Of a stretch of DNA of 64,000 bases, positions 7,679 through 15,308 are shown piece by piece (the first letter of the stretch is position 1; each line of letters starts with the position of its first letter). The stretch spans positions 893,371 through 957,370 of the forward strand of contig CAVUAT010000011.1 in assembly GCA_963739545.1 (NCBI GenBank), given 5' to 3'. The position numbers and the translations under genes were made by a program. This DNA is from CAVUAT01 sp963739545. GTDB taxonomy: Bacteria; Actinomycetota; Thermoleophilia; Solirubrobacterales; 70-9. The notes under the pieces were generated by a model that saw nothing but the letters and a program-made list of their open reading frames with translations, did no database searches and was not told where the DNA came from.

Positions 7679-8410
7679 ATGAGCGCGTCAGGCGGGAAGG
7701 CGACCGGCAGGGTGAAGCTCCTCCTCGGAGGAGCTTTCACCGTGGCCGCACTGGCGGCGATGACCGGGTGCGACCTGCAAGAGAACGCTGACACCGACCG
7801 CGGCGAGGCGCTGTTCGTGCAGAAGTGCGGCAGCTGCCACGCGCTTACCGCCGCGGGCACCAACGCCGACATCGGGCCCGACCTCGACCAGGCCTTCGCG
7901 GGCTCCCGCGCCGCCGGCAGCGACAACGACACCATCGAGGGCGTCGTCCAGGGGCAGATCGCGAACCCGCGCCCCGCAGACCCCGAGGACGTGAGCGTCT
8001 ACATGCCGGCGAACCTCGTCGAAGGGCAGGACGCCGAGGACGTCGCCGCCTACGTCGCGAGCGTCGCCGGCGTTCCGGGCATCCAAGCTCCCGAGTTCAT
8101 CGCCTCCGAGTTCTTCGCGACCAACTGCGGCGGCTGCCACCAGCTCAGCGCCGCCGGGACGACAGGCAATATCGGTCCGGTCCTCGACGACGTGCTTCCC
8201 GGTCAAAGCGCGGCGCAGATTTCCAACTCGATCGCGAATCCGCAGGAAGATATCTCGCCGGGGTTCCCCGCGGGCGTCATGCCGAGCTACGCCGACACCC
8301 TCCAGCCCGATCAGCTGGCAGCGCTCACGGACTACCTGCTCCAGTCAATCGGCGGCCAGCCCGCAGGAGCCGGAGCCCCCGGCTCGGGCACGCCCAGCAA
8401 GGGCAACTAG
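7679..8410 (+). CDS. dihaem cytochrome c lipoprotein
   Basis: A 243-aa exported protein with a hydrophobic signal ending in the lipobox MTGC. Two class-I cytochrome c domains follow, each with a haem site: CGSCH (about residue 60) and CGGCH (about residue 151), both followed by the LTAAGT.ADIGPDL / LSAAGTTGNIGPVL pattern typical of repeated domains. Distal methionines are probably in VYMPAN and GVMPSY. As a membrane-anchored dihaem electron carrier beside aa3 oxidase genes, it is a reasonable electron donor to the CtaC CuA site (inference). Confidence 0.88.
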   Translation: MSASGGKATGRVKLLLGGAFTVAALAAMTGCDLQENADTDRGEALFVQKCGSCHALTAAGTNADIGPDLDQAFAGSRAAGSDNDTIEGVVQGQIANPRPADPEDVSVYMPANLVEGQDAEDVAAYVASVAGVPGIQAPEFIASEFFATNCGGCHQLSAAGTTGNIGPVLDDVLPGQSAAQISNSIANPQEDISPGFPAGVMPSYADTLQPDQLAALTDYLLQSIGGQPAGAGAPGSGTPSKGN

Positions 8411-8452
8411 CACCGCCAGCTCGACTAGGCTCCGCGCCTTCGGGGGCATTCG

Positions 8453-8461
8453 AGGAAGGAG
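8453..8461 (+). promoter_or_regulatory. ribosome binding site
   Basis: A GAGGAAGGAG-type site just upstream of the ATG at 8466. A TAGGCT box at 8426-8431 would give a leader of roughly 30 nt, unlike the leaderless genes nearby. Confidence 0.45.
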
Positions 8462-8465
8462 CATC

Positions 8466-8927
8466 ATGGGCTCGACCATCAGCGTGGAGGAGTCGGTGCA
8501 GATCGCCCGCTCGCCCGAGGAGGTGTGGGACGCGATCGCCGACTACTCGTTCGACGTCCAGTGGCGCGAGGGCCTCAAGGAGATGACGCCCGACCCGCCC
8601 GGGCCTCCCGCGGACGGAATCAAGGTGCACGAGGTCGTCAGGAACTCAGGAAAGGACTACGTCGCCGACACCGTCGTCAGCGACGTCATCCCCGGTAGGT
8701 CGTATCGGTTCGCCGGCGCCGGGACGATCGGGAACGTCGGCGGAGGGCGAAGGGTCGAGCCCGGTCCCGGTGGACGCGACGCGACCTTCACCTATTCGAT
8801 CGAGCTCGAGCCGAAGGGGGCCATGCGCCTGCTACGTCCGGTACTCGGCTCGATGGTTCGATCGGGCCTCAAGAAAGACCTTCAGCGTCTCAAGGCGCTG
8901 CTCGAAGCCGACGGTACCCGCGCCTAG
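8466..8927 (+). CDS. SRPBCC-family (polyketide cyclase-like) protein
   Basis: A 153-aa START-like-fold protein: it opens with the family pattern VEESVQIARSPEEVWDAIAD, has a central SYRFAGAG strand, and ends with a long amphipathic helix (GSMVRSGLKKDLQRLKALLE). Such proteins bind hydrophobic ligands; no catalytic residue can be named. Its 3' end overlaps that of the convergent gene at 8924 by 4 bp. Confidence 0.8.
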   Translation: MGSTISVEESVQIARSPEEVWDAIADYSFDVQWREGLKEMTPDPPGPPADGIKVHEVVRNSGKDYVADTVVSDVIPGRSYRFAGAGTIGNVGGGRRVEPGPGGRDATFTYSIELEPKGAMRLLRPVLGSMVRSGLKKDLQRLKALLEADGTRA

Positions 8928-9184
8928 CGCTCGGGGTCTCGGTCGCGCTCGGGCAGCGACCCCTCGCGGCTCCATTGCCGGAAGAGCCCGATCGAGCGCC
9001 AGATCGCGATCGCGATGAAGACCAGGGCGAGGGCGAAGCCGGCGGCGGGAGTCGTCAGCAGCGTCGCGGCCACGACGATCGCGCCTGCGGCAACGACCAT
9101 CATCAGCAGGCGGAAGGCGTCAGCCTCGCTGCGCAGGGGGTTGCGCGGCGCCCGCTGGTCATTCGCCTCGTCGGGGTCAGCCAT
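8924..9184 (-). CDS. hypothetical two-helix membrane protein
   Basis: An 86-aa protein with a polar N-terminus, two adjacent hydrophobic helices (about residues 28-45 and 47-64) and a charged arginine-rich C-terminus. No family recognised. Convergent with the SRPBCC gene. Confidence 0.55.
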   Translation of the reverse strand: MADPDEANDQRAPRNPLRSEADAFRLLMMVVAAGAIVVAATLLTTPAAGFALALVFIAIAIWRSIGLFRQWSREGSLPERDRDPER

Positions 9185-9203
9185 TGCGGCCGAGGGTGGG
9201 AGC

Positions 9204-9284
9204 CATCAGATCGCTGTCACGAGCGCCGGGGACACTCTATGCGCCTGCTGCGCAGCCGCTCGAAGGAGACCGACTGACAGCTAG
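9204..9284. repeat. dispersed structured element, copy 1
   Basis: About 81 bp starting CATCAGATCGC and ending GCTAG, matching a second copy at 15173-15259. An outer stem GCTGTCA (9213-9219) / TGACAGC (9275-9281) and an inner stem GAGCG (9221-9225) / CGCTC (9257-9261) can form. The second copy keeps both stems, with two compensatory base-pair changes in the outer one. It abuts the duplicated ctaE 3' fragment. Confidence 0.55.
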
Positions 9285-9321
9285 ATGATGTGGACGGCGG
9301 TGAAGACGATGATCCACATGA
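9281..9321 (-). repeat. 41-bp direct repeat, copy of the ctaE 3' end
   Basis: Identical to 9852-9892 except for one base. On the minus strand it encodes the last codons of CtaE (MWIIVFTAVHII and stop; the intact gene has Y for H). Similarity starts exactly at the stop codon and ends abruptly after the methionine codon. Together the two copies bracket about 530 bp. Confidence 0.8.
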
Positions 9322-9369
9322 TCGCACGCACGCCTACGGGACCTGATCAACAGCAGTCGATGGACCCGA

Positions 9370-9702
9370 TCAAGCAGCTACTCGACGGCCGCGTACCGAA
9401 ACGGTGCGCTTGGGGTCGCTCCCGATGACTGGGGCGGAGGTCTCGCCTCTCGAAGCTTGCTCGAACTCGTAGGCCGAGGACCACTCGGCTCTGGTTGCGT
9501 CGAAGGCCGCTTCCCAAGTTTCCCGCTCCTTCGAGTCTGCGTCCCTGAGAGCCGCTGAGAGCGCCTGGGACCAGGCCGAAGGGAATTCCTCACCGCGATC
9601 TCGACAGGCTGCGAGACAGGCTCGAAGCTTCTCCGTTGGGCTGTTGTCGTTTACGAACAATGGTCGCTTTCGATGGATGGACGGGCGCAGCGGTCGCATC
9701 AT
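9370..9702 (-). CDS. hypothetical protein inside the repeat-bounded island
   Basis: A 110-aa polar protein with no recognised domain; it contains SAWSQALSAALRDADSKERE and a C-terminal basic stretch. The start is uncertain (a TTG nearer LFVNDNSP is possible). Base composition is lower in GC than its neighbours, and it lies between the two copies of the ctaE 3' end, both suggesting acquired DNA. Confidence 0.4.
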   Translation of the reverse strand: MMRPLRPSIHRKRPLFVNDNSPTEKLRACLAACRDRGEEFPSAWSQALSAALRDADSKERETWEAAFDATRAEWSSAYEFEQASRGETSAPVIGSDPKRTVSVRGRRVAA

Positions 9703-9743
9703 TCTTGACCCCGATCCCCGTCATTCTTGACTCCGATCCCCGT
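9700..9743. repeat. 22-bp tandem repeat
   Basis: Two head-to-tail copies of a 22-bp unit beginning CATTCTTGAC (9700-9721 and 9722-9743), differing at one base. Short tandem repeats of this kind occur at the ends of some insertion sequences (for example IS21-type), but no transposase is present. Confidence 0.6.
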
Positions 9744-9851
9744 TTTCAAACACCGCGCCACGCCGGTGTTAACAGAGGAGCAACAGGGGCCAGGGAGATG
9801 ACCAGATCGCCGGCGCACGGTGAGGCCGAAACCCCCCGACTAGCAGGGGTT

Positions 9852-9892
9852 CTAGATGATGTAGACGGCGGTGAAGACGATGATCCACATGA
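9852..9892 (-). repeat. 41-bp direct repeat, 3' end of intact ctaE
   Basis: The partner of 9281-9321, covering the stop codon and last 12 codons of ctaE. The pair resembles attL/attR left when an element integrates at a gene 3' end and restores the coding sequence. Confidence 0.75.
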
Positions 9893-10499
9893 CGTCGACG
9901 AAGTGCCAGTAGATGCCCGGTATCTCGACGCCGAGGTGGTCGTCGGCCTTCGGGCCGAAGTGGCCCCTGAAGGCCCGCGTCGTGGCGACCCCGAGCAGGC
10001 AGAGGCCGACGAAGACGTGGGCGCCGTGCAGGCCCGTGAGGCCGTAGAAGATCGAGCCGAAGGCGTCGTCGCGGGCGCTGAAGCCGATGTGGACGTACTC
10101 GTTGATCTGGATGAAGAGGAAGGTCATGCCGAGCAGCAGGGTCGTGACGAGGCCCATCTGCATGCCGCGGCGGTTGCCGGCGCGAATCGACTCGAGCGCC
10201 CAGTGCATCGTGAAGCTCGACGAGACGAGGATCGCGGTGTTCACGCCGGCGACGGCGACCGGGAGCTCGAACGGCTCCGGCGGCCACGGGCCCTCGTTGG
10301 CGACGACCCGGAGGAAGAAGTAGGAGGCGAAGAAGGCGCCGAACAGCATGATCTCGGAGACGATGAAAAGCAGGATCCCGAGCGTCTGGCGGTCGATGCG
10401 CGAGCTCTGATTGGCCTCGGGCGGGCCGTGGTGATGCGCTTCGTGACCGTGGTCGTCCGCGGGCCGGCCGTCGCCGAGGCGTACTGAGGCGCTCTCCAT
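9852..10499 (-). CDS. ctaE: cytochrome c oxidase subunit III
   Basis: A 215-aa protein with five membrane helices, the short form usual in actinobacteria. It has a histidine-rich N-terminus, then LGILLFIVSEIMLFGAFF and the conserved LTGLHGAHVFVG and YWHFVDVMWIIVF stretches. It is a structural subunit of the aa3 oxidase that supports proton uptake and stability. It is the last gene of the ctaC-ctaD-USP-ctaE operon and overlaps the preceding gene by 1 bp. Its 3' end is duplicated 530 bp downstream. Confidence 0.93.
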   Translation of the reverse strand: MESASVRLGDGRPADDHGHEAHHHGPPEANQSSRIDRQTLGILLFIVSEIMLFGAFFASYFFLRVVANEGPWPPEPFELPVAVAGVNTAILVSSSFTMHWALESIRAGNRRGMQMGLVTTLLLGMTFLFIQINEYVHIGFSARDDAFGSIFYGLTGLHGAHVFVGLCLLGVATTRAFRGHFGPKADDHLGVEIPGIYWHFVDVMWIIVFTAVYII

Positions 10500-11683
10500 C
10501 AGGACCCTCCTCCGGGCGCGGCTCCGACGGGCTGGGGTGTGGACGCGCTGGTGCCATCGCCTGTCTCGACGTGCTCGACGGGCACGTCCGTGCTCGCCTT
10601 GACGCGGTCGATCAGGCCCTCGGAGAGCCAGGCGGAGTCCGTGCCCTTGAGAGTCGAGATCAGGATCTCGTCGAGGCGGTAGTGCTCGATCGCGTTCTGG
10701 ATCGCGTGGTAGGGATCGGGGCTCATCGGCTGGCCCGTCGCGTCCACGTCATCGCGGTAGAGCTCGGCGAGCGTGGCCGCCAGGTTGCGGCAGATCTCCT
10801 CGCGGCTGACGTCGCCAGAGCGCGGGCTGATGAAGGTGTAGCGGTGGGGCTTGTCCTCGGCACCCCGCTTCAGCTCGGCGAGCAGGTCGGGGCTGTTGAC
10901 CGTCCTGGTTGCGACGACGAGCGTGTGGACGACGTCCCAGCGCACCGCGTCGTCGTCGACGCGGACGGGGATGTGCTCCACCCGCGCGTCGAGGTTGGCC
11001 TTGGCCCACTCGACCAGGTCCTTGCGGGTGAGGCCGAAGCGCGTCTGGTAAAGCGCAGAAAGCAGGACGTAGTCGGGCTTGGTCGCGCGGAACGCGTCGT
11101 CGAGGGCGAGAGCCGGATCGCGGTCCATGACGGCGCCCTCGGCCTCGATCCCGAACTCGGCAAGGATCGAGATCGTGACGTCGATGCGGCTCTGGGCCGC
11201 GTCGCGAAGCTCGTCCGCGTCGACGATCTGGCCGACGATCGGCTGGTTCTGCGGCGCAACCACCGCGAAGTACTCTGCTCCGCCCTCCTGCAGCTCGCGG
11301 CAGGCCTGCAGCAGCTTGCGGCCGCCCGCGACCTCGTTGAGGAAGATCATCACGCGCTCGACGCCCTCTCGCGAGGGGCGCGGGTCGGGGTCGCCCTGGC
11401 CGCTCGGCTCGGGAGGGGCGACGACCTCGGATGCATGCTCGGATGGCGTGCCGATGTCGGACGGGGAGTCCTCGACCAACTCCTCCTCGAGGTCGCTGGC
11501 GGTCGCCGCGGAGTCACTCTCGGCGCGGTCGGTCTTGCCCTCGGCGCTCTGCTCCTTGCTGGCGCCTGCGCCCCCTTCGGGCGCCGGGGCGGGGGCCTTC
11601 TCCTCGACGACCTGCTCCTCGCTCGGGTCCTCGCCGGGCTTCATGCCCTCGTCGTCTGGACGGTGCTCGTCCGGCTGGCTCAT
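10499..11683 (-). CDS. two-domain universal-stress-like protein within the oxidase operon
   Basis: A 394-aa soluble protein. Residues 1-105 are acidic and low-complexity (probably disordered). Two alpha/beta units of the USP/Rossmann type follow: the first begins ERVMIFLNEVAGGRKLLQ and ends VEHIPVRVD; the second begins HTLVVATRTVNSPDLL and ends VPVEHVETGDG. Each carries a strand followed by a LDE(I/V)LIS or PDYVLLSAL segment, like the ATP-binding core of universal stress proteins, though the G-2x-G-9x-G motif is not clear. It sits between ctaD and ctaE, so it is transcribed with the oxidase subunits. Role unknown: nucleotide-responsive control or assembly is a guess. Confidence 0.65.
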   Translation of the reverse strand: MSQPDEHRPDDEGMKPGEDPSEEQVVEEKAPAPAPEGGAGASKEQSAEGKTDRAESDSAATASDLEEELVEDSPSDIGTPSEHASEVVAPPEPSGQGDPDPRPSREGVERVMIFLNEVAGGRKLLQACRELQEGGAEYFAVVAPQNQPIVGQIVDADELRDAAQSRIDVTISILAEFGIEAEGAVMDRDPALALDDAFRATKPDYVLLSALYQTRFGLTRKDLVEWAKANLDARVEHIPVRVDDDAVRWDVVHTLVVATRTVNSPDLLAELKRGAEDKPHRYTFISPRSGDVSREEICRNLAATLAELYRDDVDATGQPMSPDPYHAIQNAIEHYRLDEILISTLKGTDSAWLSEGLIDRVKASTDVPVEHVETGDGTSASTPQPVGAAPGGGS

Positions 11684-11738
11684 CGAGTCACCTCGCAGCA
11701 GGCCAAACGTGGTCGGATGAGGGCCCGGTAGGGCCTCA
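11684..11738 (-). repeat. conserved intercistronic element, copy 1 (ctaD/USP)
   Basis: On the minus strand the ctaD stop TGA is followed by GGCCCTACCGGGCCCTCATC, about 20 variable bases, a GAGGT ribosome site and the next ATG. The same layout and sequence recur at 25701-25755 and 33507-33560. The 5' part can fold as GGCCC-TACC-GGGCC. Confidence 0.65.
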
Positions 11739-13643
11739 CGTCGGAGCCCCGACTTCAGAGCGCTCGGGGTTCTTCACTTCCGCCTTCTCGCCGGCCATGA
11801 TCGCGTGGCGGGCGCCGGGCACGCCGAACTCGTAGGGCCCGCCGACCACGCGCGGGATCTCGTCGAAGTTGAAGATCGGAGGCGGCGAGCTGACCTGCCA
11901 CTCGATCGTCTTCGCGCGCCACGGATTGGGACCGGCCTTCGGGCCGTATCGCCAGCTGACGATCATGTTGTAGAGGAAGACGAGCTGGGCGGCCCCGAGC
12001 AGGAACGACGCGACGGTGATCATCAGGTTCCACTCGCCGAACTCGGCGGCGTAGTCGGCGACGCGGCGCGGCATCCCCTCCATCCCGATCCAGTGCATCG
12101 GCACGAAGGTGCCGAGCATGCCGGCGAGGGTGAGCCAGAAGTGGACCCGGCCGAGCTTCTCGTCGTACATGCGCCCCGTGATCTTCGGGAACCAGTGGTA
12201 GATCCCGGCGAAGATCGTGAACACCGAGCCACCGAACAGCACGAAGTGGATGTGGGCGACGACGAAGTAGGTGTCGGAGACGTGGATGTCGATCGGGATC
12301 ATCCCGAGCATCACGCCCGAGATCCCGCCGATCGTGAAAGTGACGATGAACCCGATCGCGAACAGCATCGAGGTCGATTTCAGATGCAGCACGGAGTTGA
12401 ACATCGTGCCTATCCAGCTGAAGATCTTGATGCCGGTCGGGACCGCAATCAGAAGGGTCGTGATCATCATCGGCACCCGCAGCCACTCGAACATCCCGGC
12501 GACGAACATGTGGTGCGCCCAGACGGAGTAGCTGAGGACGACGATCCCGATCAGCGCCAGGGCCATCAGCCTGTAGCCGAAGATCGGCTTTCGGGCGTGC
12601 GTCGAGATGACCTCGCTGATGATCCCGAAGCCCGGCAGCATCATGATGTAGACGGCCGGGTGGGAGTAGAACCAGAAGATGTGCTGGTAGCTGACGACGT
12701 CGCCGCCGAAGGCCGCCTGGAAGAAGTTCGTGCTCAGCGCGCGGTCGAACAGGACCATGAACTGCACGCCGGCGATGAACGGGGTCGCGGCCACGACCAG
12801 CAGCGAGGTCGAGAGGTTCGCCCATACGAGCAGCGGCATGCGCCAGAACGTCATTCCGGGCGCACGCATGGTGATGATCGTGACCAGGAAGTTGAGCGCC
12901 GTGGCGATCGACGAGGCCCCGGCGAACTGCACGCCGAGGTTGAAGAACGATTGGCCCAGTGGGGCTCCGGTGGATAAGGGCGCGTAGCCCGTCCAGCCCG
13001 CGTCGAATGCGCCGCCGGGGACCAGGAAGCTGCCCATGAAGAGGACGCCGGCGATCGGCAGCAGCCAGAAGCTGAGCGCGTTCAGGCGCGGGAACGCCAT
13101 GTCCGGCGCCCCGATCATCAGCGGCAGCACGTAGTTGGCGATCCCGGCGAACATCGGGATCACGAAGACGAAGATCATCAACGCGGCGTGCGTCGAGAAG
13201 AGGCCGTTGTAGGTCTGCGGGTCGACGATCTGCGTGCCCGGCTGCGCGAGCTCGGCGCGGATCAGCATCGCGATCGCACCGCCTACGAAGAAGAAGAAGA
13301 ACGTGGTGACGATGTACTGGATCCCGATCACCTTGTGATCGGTGTTGACCTTGAAGTAGTCCTTCCAGCTCGTGGCCCCGTGGTCGGCGTGGTCGTCGGG
13401 GACCGTCGGAGCGCCCTTGGCCCAGCGCAGCCAGTAGTCGAAGCTGCCCATGCCGTAGAGGAAGCCGAGCGGAGCGGTGATCGCCGGCACGATGATGTGC
13501 GGGTAGCCGGTCTGCTCGGTCTGCCAGATCTCTAGGCCCGAGATCGCGCGCAGCGCGACGACGAGGCCGAAGCCGAATGCGGCGCCGACGGTGCCGGCGA
13601 ACAGGCCTCGCCACCAGCCTGGCCCGCGGACTGCGGCGATCAT
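11736..13643 (-). CDS. ctaD: cytochrome c oxidase subunit I (aa3, A2 type)
   Basis: A 635-aa catalytic subunit reducing O2 to water and pumping protons. All ligands are present: low-spin haem a H152 and H466, haem a3 H464, CuB H328, H377 and H378, and the cross-link tyrosine Y332 in YSHPAVY, the A2-type signature. The D-channel aspartate is in APDMAFP. About 95 extra N-terminal residues carry one or two additional membrane helices before the core motif NTDHKVIG. It lies 58 bp after ctaC and 52 bp before the USP-like gene. It is the reference for showing that the paralogue at 1051-2769 lost every ligand. Confidence 0.97.
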   Translation of the reverse strand: MIAAVRGPGWWRGLFAGTVGAAFGFGLVVALRAISGLEIWQTEQTGYPHIIVPAITAPLGFLYGMGSFDYWLRWAKGAPTVPDDHADHGATSWKDYFKVNTDHKVIGIQYIVTTFFFFFVGGAIAMLIRAELAQPGTQIVDPQTYNGLFSTHAALMIFVFVIPMFAGIANYVLPLMIGAPDMAFPRLNALSFWLLPIAGVLFMGSFLVPGGAFDAGWTGYAPLSTGAPLGQSFFNLGVQFAGASSIATALNFLVTIITMRAPGMTFWRMPLLVWANLSTSLLVVAATPFIAGVQFMVLFDRALSTNFFQAAFGGDVVSYQHIFWFYSHPAVYIMMLPGFGIISEVISTHARKPIFGYRLMALALIGIVVLSYSVWAHHMFVAGMFEWLRVPMMITTLLIAVPTGIKIFSWIGTMFNSVLHLKSTSMLFAIGFIVTFTIGGISGVMLGMIPIDIHVSDTYFVVAHIHFVLFGGSVFTIFAGIYHWFPKITGRMYDEKLGRVHFWLTLAGMLGTFVPMHWIGMEGMPRRVADYAAEFGEWNLMITVASFLLGAAQLVFLYNMIVSWRYGPKAGPNPWRAKTIEWQVSSPPPIFNFDEIPRVVGGPYEFGVPGARHAIMAGEKAEVKNPERSEVGAPT

Positions 13644-13701
13644 GCGTTTCCTCCTGCCATCGCGGTCAGTATTTCAGGCGTCGACACCCGGCTCATCGAC
13701 C

Positions 13702-14478
13702 TCATGACGGAGGTGACCCCGTGGGTTCGCCGCCAGTGGCGTCGTCGTCCTCGGGCGGGGTGTCGGGCTGCTTCGCGAGCCAGGCGTCGAACTCGGCCTC
13801 GGACTCGACCACGACCTGGACGCGCATCGTGGAATGACCCAGACCGCAGAGCTCGGTGCAGATGAGCGTGAAGGTGCCTTCGCGGTCGGGCTCGACCACA
13901 ACGTCGTCGTCGATCGAGGCGCCCGGTGCGCCGGGGACGAGGTCGCGCTTGATGCGCCACTCGGGGACCCAGAACGAGTGAAGGACGTCGAGGGCGCGAA
14001 GCGACAGCTCGAGCTGGCGGTCGACCGGGACGTGGAACTCGCGCGTGGTCTTGCCGGCCTCGGGGTACTCGAACTCCCACGCGAACTGCTGCCCGGTCAC
14101 CGTCAGCGGCATGCGGTCGGGCTCCTTGGCCTCGATGTCGTCGAGCACGATCCAGGAGATCGCGCCTAGGAAGGCGACGATCAGCGTCGGCAGCGCGGTC
14201 CATGCGATCTCGAGGCGCGTGTTGCCGTGGATCGGCTCGCCGTCGGACTCGTCGCCCGGCTTCGCGCGCCAGCGCCAGATCGCGTAGCCCAGCAGGACCA
14301 TCACGACCGAGAAGACGAACGCGGACAGCACGATCGCCACGTCGAGCAGACGGTCGATGTCGTCGGCCGCGGTCGATCCCTGAACGCCATTCCAGTCGGG
14401 GATCAACATGATCACCGAGGTGATGACGGTGAGGACGAGCATCACGGCCAAGAGCTTTAGAACAGGTACGTCCCGCAT
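13702..14478 (-). CDS. ctaC: cytochrome c oxidase subunit II with intact CuA
   Basis: A 258-aa subunit with two N-terminal membrane helices and a cupredoxin domain. The CuA site is complete: the first histidine in LHSFWVPEW and the loop CTELCGLGHSTM. It accepts electrons from cytochrome c and passes them to haem a. There is no fused cytochrome c domain, so a separate donor such as the dihaem protein at 7679 is needed. The ATG at 14478 is chosen because a TAGAAT box lies 8 nt upstream and the longer frame adds an implausible arginine-rich leader. Confidence 0.95.
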   Translation of the reverse strand: MRDVPVLKLLAVMLVLTVITSVIMLIPDWNGVQGSTAADDIDRLLDVAIVLSAFVFSVVMVLLGYAIWRWRAKPGDESDGEPIHGNTRLEIAWTALPTLIVAFLGAISWIVLDDIEAKEPDRMPLTVTGQQFAWEFEYPEAGKTTREFHVPVDRQLELSLRALDVLHSFWVPEWRIKRDLVPGAPGASIDDDVVVEPDREGTFTLICTELCGLGHSTMRVQVVVESEAEFDAWLAKQPDTPPEDDDATGGEPTGSPPS

Positions 14479-14486
14479 CGGGCGGC

Positions 14487-14492
14487 ATTCTA
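14487..14492 (-). promoter_or_regulatory. -10 box TAGAAT of the ctaC operon
   Basis: TAGAAT on the minus strand ends 8 nt before the ctaC ATG at 14478. The divergent zinc-ribbon gene starts at 14496, so both promoters share only 17 bp of spacer. Confidence 0.5.
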
Positions 14493-14495
14493 TTG

Positions 14496-14831
14496 ATGGC
14501 GGCACTCGGGCAGAACGTCGACGCCCCCGCCGCATCGGATATCGTGCTCGCCGTGCCCAGCGACCGTCAGACATACCGCCTCAGGGCTCCGGCATCGGGG
14601 CGAGAGGCCATCGCCGAGGCCAGCGGGGACGGCGTCTACGTCGACCGCGAGTCCGGCGAGGAGATGGAGGTGGTGGCCGCGACGCTGCCCCTGGCCTCCT
14701 CCGAGTCCTCGCTGCTGCGCACCCCCGAGAACCTCAGGATCTGCCGGCGCTGCGACCAGCTGATCGGCCTCGACGTGAGCGACTGCCCGTACTGCGGCCT
14801 GCGACAGCCGGCGCTGGACGGGGATTCGTGA
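14496..14831 (+). CDS. zinc-ribbon protein
   Basis: A 111-aa protein with a small beta-rich N-terminal part and a C-terminal four-cysteine zinc ribbon: RICRRCDQLIG followed by SDCPYCGLRQP. Function unknown; such ribbons often mediate protein or nucleic-acid contact. A TTG at 14493 is an alternative start. It overlaps the next gene by 4 bp. Confidence 0.65.
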   Translation: MAALGQNVDAPAASDIVLAVPSDRQTYRLRAPASGREAIAEASGDGVYVDRESGEEMEVVAATLPLASSESSLLRTPENLRICRRCDQLIGLDVSDCPYCGLRQPALDGDS

Positions 14832-15169
14832 CGCTGGGCCCCCGGCGCACAACCGTCATCCTCGCAACCGCCGCTGTGGCCTTCGGCGGGTTCGGCATCG
14901 CGGCCTGCGCCGACGACGAGAGCCCATCCGACGACGTCACGGTGCCGACGATCGAGGCCCCGACCGACGCGGCCGAGAGCACGCCCGCGACGACGACCGC
15001 CCCTGACTCCGGTGGCGTCAGCCCCGGGGGCGGATCCGGCAGCGGCGGCACCGGCGCACCCGATCCCTCCCAGGAGGACTCGGCCACGAACGACCGCCCG
15101 CCCGAGCCGGGCAGCCCCGAGGAGGCTTTCGAGAAGGCTTGCGAGGCGAACCCGGCCGCGTGCGGCTAG
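14828..15169 (+). CDS. secreted low-complexity lipoprotein
   Basis: A 113-aa protein with an N-terminal hydrophobic signal ending in GFGIAAC (lipobox), then a Thr/Pro/Ser/Gly-rich region and a short acidic C-terminus with two cysteines (EKACEANPAACG). No domain recognised. GTG start overlaps the zinc-ribbon stop (GTGA), so the two genes are probably co-translated. Confidence 0.6.
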   Translation: MTLGPRRTTVILATAAVAFGGFGIAACADDESPSDDVTVPTIEAPTDAAESTPATTTAPDSGGVSPGGGSGSGGTGAPDPSQEDSATNDRPPEPGSPEEAFEKACEANPAACG

Positions 15170-15172
15170 CTA

Positions 15173-15259
15173 CATCAGATCGCGGCCACGAGCGGCGGCC
15201 AGAACAATTCGCGGCGGCTTCGCCGCCGCTCCAAAGGAGTGCCGCCTGGTGGCCGCTAG
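15173..15259. repeat. dispersed structured element, copy 2
   Basis: Second copy of the element at 9204-9284, starting CATCAGATCGC and ending GCTAG. The outer stem is GCGGCCAC (15182-15189) / GTGGCCGC (15249-15256); the inner arms GAGCG and CGCTC are kept, and GGAG lies in the same position. It fills most of the gap between convergent genes ending at 15169 and 15309. Confidence 0.55.
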
Positions 15260-15308
15260 GCGAAGCCGTCGAACCACGAGCTAGCTTGAGCCCGCGGGGG
15301 TATCAGCC

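Noticed and set aside
15170..15308. Possible tRNA, because of a GGTTCGAC-like segment
   Set aside because: No acceptor stem or anticodon arm can be drawn; the segment belongs to the structured repeat and its flank.
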